Assembly: GCF_903181435.1 (NCBI RefSeq)
Contig: NZ_CAEUHO010000001.1
Span: forward strand, 1,798,001 to 1,862,000
Length of the DNA: 64,000 bases
Source of the DNA: Bacteroides acidifaciens
GTDB taxonomy: Bacteria > Bacteroidota > Bacteroidia > Bacteroidales > Bacteroidaceae
Direction of reading: 5' to 3'
Below the pieces are notes generated by a model, which saw nothing but the letters and a program-made list of their open reading frames with translations, was not told the origin of the DNA and did no database searches. Position numbers and translations under genes: made by a program. Positions 17,963-26,455 of the stretch are shown here, one piece after another (the stretch's first letter is position 1; each line of letters begins with the position of its first letter).

Positions 17963-19183
17963 ATGAATGGAACTAATTTATTCAAGATAGCTCTCCGGGC
18001 ATTGGCGAACAACAAATTACGTGCTTTTCTCACCATGCTCGGTATTATCATCGGTGTCGCTTCCGTCATCACGATGCTTGCTATCGGACAAGGTTCGAAG
18101 AAAAGTATCCAACAGCAGATTTCCGAGATGGGGTCGAACATGATTATGATTCACCCGGGAGCCGATATGCGTGGTGGTGTCCGGCAAGACCCGTCTGCCA
18201 TGCAGACCTTGAAACTAGCCGATTACGAAGCCTTGCGCGATGAGACAAGTTTTTTGTCTGCTGTCAGCCCTAATGTCTCTTCATCAGGACAGCTTATTGC
18301 CGGCAACAATAACTATCCGGCATCCGTGAACGGCGTAGGAACGGAATACCTTGATATTCGCCAGTTGACGGTGGAAAATGGGGAGATGTTCACCGAAGCC
18401 GACATTCAAAGCTCTGCAAAAGTATGCGTGATAGGAAAGACAATAGTGGACAATCTTTTCCCGGACGGAAGTGACCCGGTAGGCAAGATTATCCGTTTCA
18501 GCAAGATACCCTTCCGGGTGGTAGGCGTGCTCAAGGCAAAGGGCTACAACTCTATGGGACAAGACCAGGATGCCGTAGTACTTGCTCCTTATACCACTGT
18601 GATGAAGCGTTTGCTTGCCGTCACATACCTGCAAGGCGTGTTTGCTTCTGCGCTCACCGAAGATATGACAGAATATGCTACGGATGAAATCAGTACGATT
18701 CTCCGCCGCAACCATAAGTTGAAAACAACGGACAATGATGATTTCACCATCCGTACCCAACAAGAACTGAGCACGATGCTCAACTCTACCACCGACCTGA
18801 TGACGACCCTGCTTGCCTGCATCGCAGGAATTTCACTGGTGGTAGGCGGTATCGGGATTATGAATATCATGTATGTATCCGTCACGGAACGTACCCGCGA
18901 GATTGGTTTGCGTATGTCTGTCGGTGCACGGGGTGTTGATATTCTGAGCCAGTTCCTTATTGAAGCCATCATGATTAGTATCACGGGCGGCATCATCGGG
19001 GTGATTATCGGTTGCGGAGCCAGTTGGATTGTGAAAAGTGTGGCGCATTGGCCTATCTTTATCCAACCTTGGAGTGTATTCCTTTCTTTTGCGGTATGCA
19101 CTGTCACCGGAGTCTTCTTCGGATGGTATCCCGCCAAGAAAGCCGCAGATTTAGACCCGATAGAAGCCATCAGATACGAATAA
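17963..19183 (+). CDS. MacB-like ABC transporter permease (FtsX-type)
   Basis: Inner-membrane permease of the exporter, 406 aa. The order is: first membrane helix (about 20-42, FLTMLGIIIGVASVITMLAIGQG), a large periplasmic MacB_PCD domain (about 45-265), then three helices of the FtsX domain (LLACIAGISLVVGGIGIMNIMYVSVTERTREIGLRMSVGA, then ISITGGIIGVIIGCGAS, then a last one before FGWYPAKKAADLDPIEAIRYE). The C-terminal PxKKAAxLDPIEAIRYE is the family hallmark. Likely exports a peptide, lipid or drug; substrate unknown. Confidence 0.92.
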   Translation: MNGTNLFKIALRALANNKLRAFLTMLGIIIGVASVITMLAIGQGSKKSIQQQISEMGSNMIMIHPGADMRGGVRQDPSAMQTLKLADYEALRDETSFLSAVSPNVSSSGQLIAGNNNYPASVNGVGTEYLDIRQLTVENGEMFTEADIQSSAKVCVIGKTIVDNLFPDGSDPVGKIIRFSKIPFRVVGVLKAKGYNSMGQDQDAVVLAPYTTVMKRLLAVTYLQGVFASALTEDMTEYATDEISTILRRNHKLKTTDNDDFTIRTQQELSTMLNSTTDLMTTLLACIAGISLVVGGIGIMNIMYVSVTERTREIGLRMSVGARGVDILSQFLIEAIMISITGGIIGVIIGCGASWIVKSVAHWPIFIQPWSVFLSFAVCTVTGVFFGWYPAKKAADLDPIEAIRYE

Positions 19184-19201
19184 AAAGCTATCTTTGTCTT
19201 T

Positions 19202-20263
19202 ATGAAACAAAACTTTACATCTGCGCGTCGTCCTCTGGAGATACTGATACACATTATCGGCTGGGGGATTATGTTCGGTTTCCCGTTCTTTTTCGTTGAA
19301 CGCGGAAACGGGAACATTAACTGGATGGCTTATATACGCCATCTTGCCGTACCACTTTCTTTCATGATTGTGTTCTACGTCAACTATTTCCTTCTGGTTC
19401 CCCGTTATCTTTTCCAGGGGCAGGCAAAGAGATACATCATCTATAACATTATCTTTTTATGCGCCATCGGAGTTTTACTCCACCTTTGGCAAAGCCTGAC
19501 GTTCGACTCGTCATTTGCATCCAGACCAAAGCGTCCGGGTATGCCACCGGGATGGCTGTTCTTCCTTAGGGATATGCTGAGTCTCGTCTTTACCATCGGG
19601 CTGAGCGCCGCCATCCGTATGAGTGCGCGATGGACGCAGAACGAAGCCGCCCGTAAAGAAGCGGAACGAAGCCGCGCGGAAGCCGAACTGAAAAACCTGC
19701 GGAACCAGTTGAACCCGCACTTTTTGCTGAATACCTTGAATAACATTTATGCTTTGATTGCCTTTGATTCGGATAAGGCACAGGAAGCGGTACAAGAGTT
19801 GAGCAAACTTCTCCGATATGTGTTGTATGATAATCAGCAGACGTATGTCCCTCTCTGCAAGGAAGTAGATTTTATCCGCAATTATATTGAGTTGATGCGT
19901 ATCCGCCTGTCCGCGAATGTACAGATGACCACTCAATTCGACATTCAGCCGGATAGCCAGATGCTTATTGCTCCGCTTATCTTCATTTCGTTGATAGAGA
20001 ATGCTTTCAAGCATGGCATCTCTCCTACTGAACCTAGTTTTATCAGTATTCATATTTCGGAGAATGATAAGGAAGTGGTTTGTGAAATCCGCAACAGCAA
20101 TCATCCCAAGACGGTGGAAGATAAAAGTGGTTCGGGTGTCGGGTTAGAGCAAGTGAGCCGACGGTTGGAGATACTTTACCCGGGGGCTTACACTTGGTCG
20201 AAAGGCAGCTCGGAAGACGAATCTGTCTATGAATCGAGACTGAGTATTAAAATCAAAGAGTAG
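19202..20263 (+). CDS. LytS/YehU-type sensor histidine kinase
   Basis: Membrane sensor kinase, 353 aa, with about four N-terminal membrane helices (residues 15-140) and no large periplasmic loop. The His_kinase domain (PF06580 type) has the phospho-acceptor H173 in RNQLNPHFLLNTLNNIYALI. The ATPase part has the N-box LISLIENAFKHGI and GSGVGLEQVSRRLEILY. It lies 18 bp after the permease and 40 bp before the LytTR regulator, so the pump and its signalling pair are one operon, perhaps sensing the pump's substrate or envelope stress (inference). Confidence 0.93.
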   Translation: MKQNFTSARRPLEILIHIIGWGIMFGFPFFFVERGNGNINWMAYIRHLAVPLSFMIVFYVNYFLLVPRYLFQGQAKRYIIYNIIFLCAIGVLLHLWQSLTFDSSFASRPKRPGMPPGWLFFLRDMLSLVFTIGLSAAIRMSARWTQNEAARKEAERSRAEAELKNLRNQLNPHFLLNTLNNIYALIAFDSDKAQEAVQELSKLLRYVLYDNQQTYVPLCKEVDFIRNYIELMRIRLSANVQMTTQFDIQPDSQMLIAPLIFISLIENAFKHGISPTEPSFISIHISENDKEVVCEIRNSNHPKTVEDKSGSGVGLEQVSRRLEILYPGAYTWSKGSSEDESVYESRLSIKIKE

Positions 20264-20303
20264 ACAGAAAACGTTTAGTATAAAACATCAGATATAGAAT
20301 AAT

Positions 20304-21002
20304 ATGGTATTACGTTGTGCAATTGTTGATGATGAGCCTTTAGCTCTCAGCCTGTTAGAAAGTTATGTGAACAAGACTCCGTTCCTGCAACTCGCAGGAA
20401 AATATTCCAGCGCAGTCCAGGCAATGAAGGAATTGCCGGATGAAGAGGTGGAACTTCTGTTTTTGGACATTCAGATGCCGGAGCTTAACGGACTGGAGTT
20501 CTCGAAGATGGTAGACTCCCGCACCCGTATCGTGTTTACTACAGCTTTCGGGCAATATGCTATCGACGGTTATCGTGTCAACGCACTCGATTATCTGCTG
20601 AAGCCAATCTCATACGTTGATTTCCTGCAAGCGGCAAACAAAGCGCTCCAATGGTTCGAACTGGTTCAGAAGCCGGAAGAGATAGATAGTATTTTCGTGA
20701 AAAGCGACTATAAGCTGGTACAGGTAGACCTCAAGAAAATCACGTATATCGAAGGTTTGAAAGATTATATCAAAATCTATACAGAAGATGCCCCCAAACC
20801 CATTTTGTCACTTATGAGCATGAAAGCAATGGAAGAACTTTTGCCTTCCAGCCGTTTCATACGCGTGCATCGTTCGTTCATTGTCCAGAAAGATAAGATA
20901 CGTGTGATTGACCGTGGTCGTATCGTCTTCGACAAGACATATATCCCCATCAGTGATAGTTACAAGCAAGTTTTCCAAACTTTTCTTGATGAAAGGAGCT
21001 AA
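20304..21002 (+). CDS. LytTR-family response regulator
   Basis: Transcription regulator partnered with the kinase just upstream. The receiver domain has the acidic pair VDDEP (9-11) and the phospho-acceptor D55 in LFLDIQMPELNG; the conserved Lys is in DYLLKPISY. The C-terminal LytTR DNA-binding domain starts near residue 130 (IFVKSDYKLVQVDLKKITYIEGLKDYIKIYT) and has SSRFIRVHRSFIVQKDKI. At 232 aa the length is standard. It probably controls its own operon. Confidence 0.94.
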   Translation: MVLRCAIVDDEPLALSLLESYVNKTPFLQLAGKYSSAVQAMKELPDEEVELLFLDIQMPELNGLEFSKMVDSRTRIVFTTAFGQYAIDGYRVNALDYLLKPISYVDFLQAANKALQWFELVQKPEEIDSIFVKSDYKLVQVDLKKITYIEGLKDYIKIYTEDAPKPILSLMSMKAMEELLPSSRFIRVHRSFIVQKDKIRVIDRGRIVFDKTYIPISDSYKQVFQTFLDERS

Positions 21003-21047
21003 CATTAGCTATTTTATCGGTGAAATTAATATTTTTGTCGATTATTA

Positions 21048-21078
21048 TTTGTCAAAACCCGTTTTATCCCTACCTTTG
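21048..21078 (+). promoter_or_regulatory. Consensus Bacteroides promoter of a small transcript
   Basis: TTTG (21048-21051), a 19-bp spacer, then TACCTTTG (21071-21078) match the consensus exactly. The nearest protein gene is 268 bp downstream with a terminator between, so it serves a short RNA. Confidence 0.75.
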
Positions 21079-21084
21079 CAGAGA

Positions 21085-21193
21085 ACAGAAAGGGATTGTG
21101 AAATTCCGAGAATAGAATAGTTTAGTTAAGTCTAGTTTAGTTTTTGTGTTGAATGGCTTCCTCGTCGGCGGACGAACAAGGAAGCCATTTTTA
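21085..21193 (+). ncRNA. Putative small RNA, about 110 nt
   Basis: Between a consensus promoter and a strong intrinsic terminator lies a transcript of about 110 nt without a meaningful ORF. The terminator is an 11-bp perfect stem (AATGGCTTCCT at 21152-21162, AGGAAGCCATT at 21179-21189) with an inner CGTC/GACG stem, followed by a T-run. The body has TAGTTTAGTTAAGTCTAGTTTAG repeats that could be single-stranded. It could be a conserved Bacteroides sRNA or a leader. I do not recognise its family. Confidence 0.55.
21152..21193 (+). terminator. Intrinsic terminator of the small transcript
   Basis: The 11-bp perfect stem (21152-21162 with 21179-21189) has an inner 4-bp stem and is followed by T5. 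Confidence 0.75.
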
Positions 21194-21345
21194 TAATTGA
21201 TATACAGCAATTTACAAATCCTAATCGAACTTTTTCTTTCTTAATTAGTATTGTTCATTAAGAGTTAAAACGTCACTTTTGACGCTATTTACATTGCCGT
21301 AACCGTGCCGCGGCAATATATATACTAATTAAATAGAATTTAAAC

Positions 21346-22527
21346 ATGGCTAATCTATTTATCACAATCGTACCAACTAAAATATTGGCAAACGGCCAAC
21401 ATAAAATAAGAATTGCTGTGTCTCACAACTGGGACACACGTTACATTCCGACCAGTATAGTTATAGACTCACTCAATGAGTTCAAAAATGGAAAAATTGT
21501 AAAGCGTTCAGATAAAGAACTACTAAATGCAAAACTTAAAAGAATTTATGATACTTATTACGAACGCTGTGAAAGTATAGAATACGCAGATTCACTTACC
21601 TGTACACAGTTAGTCAAAATAATAACCAGCCCAATTAACGGTGAACAACACCGCAAATTTGAGGATATAGTTGAAGAATTCCTCTCACAGATAGATGAGG
21701 ATGATAGAGAAAAAACGCATAAACTTTATAAATTGGCCGCTAAACATTTTATTCGGTTTACTGGTCCAAGTACACTCATGGAACACATAACACCAATCCG
21801 GATTAATAACTATCTAACGCATTTAAGGAAAAGCAAACTCTCTCCTACCTCAATCAAAATCTATATTACACTATTGAAAGTAATAATAAACTATGCCATC
21901 AAGATGAGATACGTAGAATATAAAGTAGATCCATTTGTCACAGCTTCCATTCCTTCAGCTAAGAAAAGAGACACACATATCACAGTTGAACAACTAAAGA
22001 TTATTAGAGATATGGTGCCTAATCAATATAACGTATCAGTAGTTCGCGACATATTCATGCTTACTTATTACTTAGCCGGCATGAACTTAGTTGATATGCT
22101 AGCTTACGACTTCCGGACCAACATTGTAGATTACATCAGAATCAAGACAAGGAATACTAAGGATGGCGACCGGTTGACTTCGTTTGCGATTCCTGATGAA
22201 GCAAAACCTCTCATCAAGAAATATATGAATAAGAATACCGGAAAGCTTGTATTTGGAAAGTATAAAACTTATGTATCCTGTTATAATACACTCACCCGGA
22301 AAATGAAAGTTCTGAAAACAGTAGCAGGCGTTACTCACAACTTAACATTATATTCAGCTCGCAAATCATTCGTCCAACATGGCTACGATCTTGGAATACC
22401 CCTTAGCACTCTTGAATACTGTATCGGTCAGTCAATGAAAGAAGATCGTCCAATCTTCAACTATGTATCAATCATGAAAAAACATGCAGATAAAGCGATA
22501 CGCGAGATACTTGATAATCTGAAATAA
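21346..22527 (+). CDS. Tyrosine recombinase, prophage integrase
   Basis: Site-specific integrase, 393 aa. The N-terminal arm-binding part (about 1-100) and SAM-like core-binding domain (about 105-205) precede the catalytic domain. The catalytic residues seen are box II R339 in YSARKSF with H345, the IGQS motif (361-363) in place of LGH, and nucleophile Y373 in FNYVS. The usual first Arg is absent: the motif reads LAGMNLVDML, with Asn at that place, as in many Bacteroides recombinases related to IntDOT. It is the only phage gene besides a small lipoprotein on the plus strand. Confidence 0.9.
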   Translation: MANLFITIVPTKILANGQHKIRIAVSHNWDTRYIPTSIVIDSLNEFKNGKIVKRSDKELLNAKLKRIYDTYYERCESIEYADSLTCTQLVKIITSPINGEQHRKFEDIVEEFLSQIDEDDREKTHKLYKLAAKHFIRFTGPSTLMEHITPIRINNYLTHLRKSKLSPTSIKIYITLLKVIINYAIKMRYVEYKVDPFVTASIPSAKKRDTHITVEQLKIIRDMVPNQYNVSVVRDIFMLTYYLAGMNLVDMLAYDFRTNIVDYIRIKTRNTKDGDRLTSFAIPDEAKPLIKKYMNKNTGKLVFGKYKTYVSCYNTLTRKMKVLKTVAGVTHNLTLYSARKSFVQHGYDLGIPLSTLEYCIGQSMKEDRPIFNYVSIMKKHADKAIREILDNLK

Positions 22528-22590
22528 AATAGTATCTTTGCAACATCAAGATAATACGGACATAATTCGGATTATTTTGGTTTGACTTTA

Positions 22591-22619
22591 GTGAGGGGGT
22601 GGTTCCCCTCACTTTTTTT
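22591..22619 (+). terminator. Intrinsic terminator after the integrase
   Basis: GTGAGGGG (22591-22598) pairs with CCCCTCAC (22605-22612) around a 6-nt loop, followed by T7. Confidence 0.85.
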
Positions 22620-22722
22620 ATATCCTTACCGAACTTTTCACTTATATATTAGTACTACCTTATGTAACCCTTCTGGAGAGTTTGTTGATTCGTGTGTTGT
22701 TGATTGGAGAGATTACAAAACA

Positions 22723-22748
22723 AAGAGGTAGCCGAATAGCTACCTCTT
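22723..22748 (-). terminator. Terminator of the EcsC-gene side
   Basis: A 10-bp perfect stem, AAGAGGTAGC (22723-22732) with GCTACCTCTT (22739-22748), is followed on the minus strand by a T-rich stretch. It lies about 100 bp beyond the stop of the EcsC-like gene. The rest of 22620-22850 shows nothing else. Confidence 0.65.
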
Positions 22749-22850
22749 ATAAACTCTATTATGATTGCTACTTAGTGAGAAGAAAGCCCTAGAATAAATA
22801 CTCTTAGTACTTTCTTACTTTCTGATGTCTTGAAAGAATATAACTAATAA

Positions 22851-23657
22851 TTAAATCGATTGAACTTTTCCATTATCAATAAGCCAACGTTCTTGAAAAC
22901 TTCTTCTTGCGGCCAAACATATATCATTTATAAAAGCAATATTCATAGTTGCACCAACACCGGCACCTATAAGAGGAATTGCTTGAATTGCCTTTCTTTT
23001 TGTGATATTAATACCAAGTTGTTTAGCTAGACTTTTGATTGTAATCAATATGGCTTCACTACAATACTTATTTACAGTAGCTTTTTCAGCCATTTTTTTC
23101 CAACTTTGTTTTACAAGAATAACATTTAATTGTTTAAGAGTAACTAATGCCATATTCTTTTCTTGCATAGAATTAGAACCGGCAACAGACATTATAGAAT
23201 ATACAAATTGAGTATCTTCTAATGTTAATGCTTTATAACCATAGCAAATTCCTATTTTATGTATTGTTCTTAATGCAATAGTTACAACCATAGGAATATC
23301 AACAAACATACCTGGTAAGCCAAAAAAGCCAGTGACTCCCCCTTCTAGACCAAGTCCGGCCAATGCCCAATTATGAACTTCATCTGCTAACTTATCGGAC
23401 AATTGAAGATCTTTTGTTTTTAACTCAATTATTGAATTAACTTTTGCATTCCGTATAATATCTTGTTCATCAGTAATTAACTTTGCCAAGGTATTAGAAG
23501 CTGTTAGAGCACCTTGTATCGCTTTTTGTGGGATAATTCTATTTGCAACCAGAACAATAGGCTTAGTCATATAACCTACAGCTTTGGAAACTACCGATGG
23601 TTCAGTAGCTTTCCAAATCTTAATGTCTTTAATTTGACTTTCTTCGTACGTATTCAT
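22851..23657 (-). CDS. EcsC family protein, prophage cargo
   Basis: This 268-aa protein resembles the EcsC family (named after a B. subtilis protein encoded with an ABC transporter; biochemical role unknown). Supporting stretches: NWALAGLGLEGGVTGFFGLPGMFVDIPMVVTIALRTIHKIGICYGY in the middle and a Gly/Ala-rich C-terminal segment, AIQAIPLIGAGVGATMNIAFINDICLAARRSFQERWL. Two or three amphipathic or membrane-like helices are visible. It sits next to the integrase, outside the lytic modules, where lysogeny-expressed cargo usually lies. Superinfection exclusion or defence is possible but not shown. Confidence 0.72.
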   Translation of the reverse strand: MNTYEESQIKDIKIWKATEPSVVSKAVGYMTKPIVLVANRIIPQKAIQGALTASNTLAKLITDEQDIIRNAKVNSIIELKTKDLQLSDKLADEVHNWALAGLGLEGGVTGFFGLPGMFVDIPMVVTIALRTIHKIGICYGYKALTLEDTQFVYSIMSVAGSNSMQEKNMALVTLKQLNVILVKQSWKKMAEKATVNKYCSEAILITIKSLAKQLGINITKRKAIQAIPLIGAGVGATMNIAFINDICLAARRSFQERWLIDNGKVQSI

Positions 23658-23780
23658 CTTTTTACAAAACCTGTTTTTACTATTAGTTTAATCCATTAAA
23701 AATAAATTTAATTTCTTTCCCTATGTTAATTACCTCACAAACGCAATTGTGAGCATATTTATTTTCTTTTGCCATAGTAG

Positions 23781-23990
23781 TTAGTCAGTGACCAAATAGA
23801 CAGTACTTCCCAGTCTACGAAAAAGTTTATCGTAGTTTTTAGTACGCCCATGGATTTGAAAAGGAGTAATTTCACTTTTATCTTTCTTCACATACCATTT
23901 ATTTTCATTGAGAGCATTTGCAATCTCTGTTGTTGTCATAGGAGTACCCTTTTCTTTCAACAATTTAATAATAGCTTCGTGTAATGTCAT
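23781..23990 (-). CDS. Small HARE-HTH-like winged-helix protein
   Basis: This 69-aa protein is composed almost wholly of one domain resembling HARE-HTH: LHEAIIKLLKEKGTPMTTTEIANALNENKWYVKKDKSEITPFQIHGR, then LFRRLGSTVYLV. Such domains occur in RNA polymerase delta subunit, restriction proteins and chromatin factors, and are thought to read DNA or modified bases. As a stand-alone protein in a prophage regulatory region it may be a small regulator. It starts 6 bp before the end of the upstream small ORF. Confidence 0.6.
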   Translation of the reverse strand: MTLHEAIIKLLKEKGTPMTTTEIANALNENKWYVKKDKSEITPFQIHGRTKNYDKLFRRLGSTVYLVTD

Positions 23991-23996
23991 ATCTTT

Positions 23997-24221
23997 TTAA
24001 TGCTTTTTGGGATGTTTTTTATCATACATAAGTTTAGTTTGAAACCCTTTCGTTATTTCATCTTCTAAAATGATATCTTTTGATAAGACCCAGATAATGA
24101 TAGGACTTCCATCATCATAACGGATACCTGCTCCAATTGCCAGCCAAATTTGAAGATGAAGTTCATAGCCGAAAACTGATGCAAAGGTATAAGAAAGCCC
24201 CGAATCAAAGAGACGGGACAA
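23997..24221 (-). CDS. Small hypothetical protein, possibly a remnant
   Basis: A 74-aa ORF with no recognisable domain. The stretch LHLQIWLAIGAGIRYDDGSPIIIWVLSKD reads like part of a beta-rich core, and the C-terminus is basic (YDKKHPKKH). An overlapping ORF in another frame (24065-24277) is equally long, so the reading frame is not certain. It could be the broken end of a larger gene. Confidence 0.3.
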   Translation of the reverse strand: MSRLFDSGLSYTFASVFGYELHLQIWLAIGAGIRYDDGSPIIIWVLSKDIILEDEITKGFQTKLMYDKKHPKKH

Positions 24222-24273
24222 TATAAAAAGGATTTATCATTAATAGAACACAACTTATCTCTAAAATAATAAA

Positions 24274-24537
24274 TCAATAATGATTGTTTGGTACAATTAC
24301 TTTAGAATCTTTCATCATACTAATATATGCTTTCAAAAATGCTTCAGCAGTATCAAGATTAGACTCAACATTAGAAGGATTATATATTCCTATTCTATCC
24401 GCATCTTGCGGTTTTGTCAAATGACTTGTATACCAGTAATACAAACCACCTTCCTTTTCAATTCTTGCATACACAGTTACCATATTATCATATTTATCTT
24501 TCACCACATAAGTGAATTTTTTTATTGTTTTAGCCAT
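24274..24537 (-). CDS. Hypothetical protein, 87 aa
   Basis: No family recognised. Composition looks coding: AKTIKKFTYVVKDKYDNMVTVYARIEKEGGLYYWYTSHLTKP, then a helical C-terminal part. No signal peptide or membrane segment. It lies 29 bp downstream of the ImmA/IrrE regulator in the same direction. Confidence 0.5.
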   Translation of the reverse strand: MAKTIKKFTYVVKDKYDNMVTVYARIEKEGGLYYWYTSHLTKPQDADRIGIYNPSNVESNLDTAEAFLKAYISMMKDSKVIVPNNHY

Positions 24538-24566
24538 ATGATGATTATATTTATAAGATATACAGA

Positions 24567-25628
24567 TTATATACTCAATCTTAATTTCAAATTAGTTTTT
24601 GTAGGACAGCAAAATCTAGTAAGAACATCAAGAGGCAAACTAAATGCAGTTGCCATTTCCTCATTTGAGTATTCCAATTCATTCTTATGAAGTTTATAAG
24701 CTTCATTGTACATATTCGGCATATCAATATATACACTCACAGGTTCACTTTTTCTATATCCTCTTCTACTTAGTTCAATACTAAAATATTTATATTTTTC
24801 GTTAGTAATACATTTCAAATCTTTTGCCCTACGTACAATAGATGCCATGGAAGTTAACCAATATCTTTTTAATTCCACCAAATACTGCAGTTTTAGTCCA
24901 CGTAAAGAATTTGATATAGCATCAGAAGGCATAAGGAATTCTGAAGCAAATCTATTTGCTTCATCTTCTTTATCCCGATATTCAGAGATTAGAAACTCAT
25001 TTGAAGTATGCATGATCAAATGTCCCAGTTCATGTGCTAAAGTGAATCTTTTATGGTCATTACTGAAATTCTTATTAATAATAATCACATAATATCCACC
25101 ATCTGTCAAAAAAGAAACCCCGTCAAATAGATCCACATCATAATCCAATTCTATGATTATAATCCCATTTCTTTCCAGCAAAGAGAATATATTCCGAACC
25201 GGTTCATCTTTCAAGCCTAAATACTTCCTGGTGTACTGAGCCACGGTTTCGGGTGTATATCCATCTTCAAGGTCAATCATTCGAAATGACATATCTGGAA
25301 ATTCCACAGACTCCCCCATTTGGTCTACAATATAACCTAATAACTTGTTTGAAAGGTCTATTTGGGAACGTTCATTTTTAGTCATTCCTTTCTTCCTTCG
25401 GTAGTGCGCATTTTCTGCAATATTTGAGATTTTCTTCTCATAAAAGTCAGTTGGAAATCCCAGAAAATCAATTATGCGATTAAGTACATCGGTAGATAAA
25501 GGACCAATACCCTTCTCATACTTAGATAAATTGGATTGTGACAATCCAACAATCTTAGAAGCAAGCTCGGTTTGCGAGTAACCTCGATATTCACGAGCAA
25601 ATATTATCTGCTTATAGTTGATTTCCAT
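24567..25628 (-). CDS. XRE-family regulator with ImmA/IrrE metallopeptidase domain
   Basis: Two-domain protein of 353 aa. The N-terminal helix-turn-helix (about 6-60: IIFAREYRGYSQTELASKIVGLSQSNLSKYEKG) is of XRE/cro-cI type. It is followed by a COG2856-type Zn-peptidase domain with the active site HELGH in RFTLAHELGHLIMH and a downstream glutamate in DEANRFASEFLMP. Such fusions cleave or sense repressors in mobile elements and control the lysogeny switch. Its place between lysis genes and integrase supports a role in prophage maintenance. Confidence in both domains is high; the target repressor is unknown. Confidence 0.88.
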   Translation of the reverse strand: MEINYKQIIFAREYRGYSQTELASKIVGLSQSNLSKYEKGIGPLSTDVLNRIIDFLGFPTDFYEKKISNIAENAHYRRKKGMTKNERSQIDLSNKLLGYIVDQMGESVEFPDMSFRMIDLEDGYTPETVAQYTRKYLGLKDEPVRNIFSLLERNGIIIIELDYDVDLFDGVSFLTDGGYYVIIINKNFSNDHKRFTLAHELGHLIMHTSNEFLISEYRDKEDEANRFASEFLMPSDAISNSLRGLKLQYLVELKRYWLTSMASIVRRAKDLKCITNEKYKYFSIELSRRGYRKSEPVSVYIDMPNMYNEAYKLHKNELEYSNEEMATAFSLPLDVLTRFCCPTKTNLKLRLSI

Positions 25629-25682
25629 TTTTGCTATCAGTATTGTTGTTTTCTAAAATAAATTCGGTGATGTATCATATTA

Positions 25683-26297
25683 TTAATTATTTCTTCCTTC
25701 TTTCTTTTTGATATTTTGGCGTACAGAGAGAGACGCAGCGGCTGGTTGAACATCCATTGTTCTATTAACTGTAAAAATATCATTTTCAGAAATAGTCCAT
25801 CTCACTCTGTTTTCATCGATATAAACCAATTTTGGATTTATAATCTCTCCAAAACGACTTTTATTATATCCAAAAAATAAAATAGGCTCTGTCCCGTTAT
25901 CATACATATCAAACAAATAACCTTGCTCTTGGTTCTGAATAGATGATGAAAAACGAGTTGGAACATTCATTGGCATATTTTTACTATTTAATTTCTTAAA
26001 AAGCATAATATATCCATTAACTCTAAGCATAAATCTTTTGTACTTTCCAAATGTCCAGCCATCTTTAAAAACAGACTGAACACTTTGAATTATTTTTGAG
26101 TTTAAGAGGGAGGCTTCAAATCCTCGACAACGAGCTGTAAACGGGGTTTGTATTACCTCTTTTTCATAATTACGTACAGCATTCCAAAATGCATCAAATA
26201 GCTTTTCTAACGACTCACGAAGTTCGTATTCACATTCTTTAGCGTTTATTATACGCTTCCTTTTGGCTGTTTCAGCCACATTCTTTAATTTTGCCAT
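25683..26297 (-). CDS. Hypothetical protein, 204 aa
   Basis: No family recognised. It begins with a basic helix (AKLKNVAETAKRKRIINAKECEYELRESLEKLFDAFWNAV) and ends with a basic tail (NIKKKEGRNN); no signal peptide or membrane segment. It lies 54 bp upstream of the ImmA/IrrE regulator, so it may belong to the same transcript. Confidence 0.55.
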   Translation of the reverse strand: MAKLKNVAETAKRKRIINAKECEYELRESLEKLFDAFWNAVRNYEKEVIQTPFTARCRGFEASLLNSKIIQSVQSVFKDGWTFGKYKRFMLRVNGYIMLFKKLNSKNMPMNVPTRFSSSIQNQEQGYLFDMYDNGTEPILFFGYNKSRFGEIINPKLVYIDENRVRWTISENDIFTVNRTMDVQPAAASLSVRQNIKKKEGRNN

Positions 26298-26455
26298 AAA
26301 AATAAAATTTTATATTTTTACATCACCGAATTTAAAGTTTATCTCTGCGCCAACAGAGATATTCTTTTGCTGCAAAGATATATATTATTTCCGCAATATT
26401 GTATTTTATCACATATAATTTCTCCCCGAAATTGTATTTTCAATAAAAGAAAGGC

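Noticed and set aside
21003..21345. tRNA gene as the phage attachment site
   Set aside because: No cloverleaf or CCA end could be found; the only RNA-like structure is the sRNA terminator.
24065..24277. 70-aa ORF overlapping 23997-24221
   Set aside because: No better coding look than its neighbour (Met- and Ser-rich stretch); frame undecidable, so only one was listed at low confidence.
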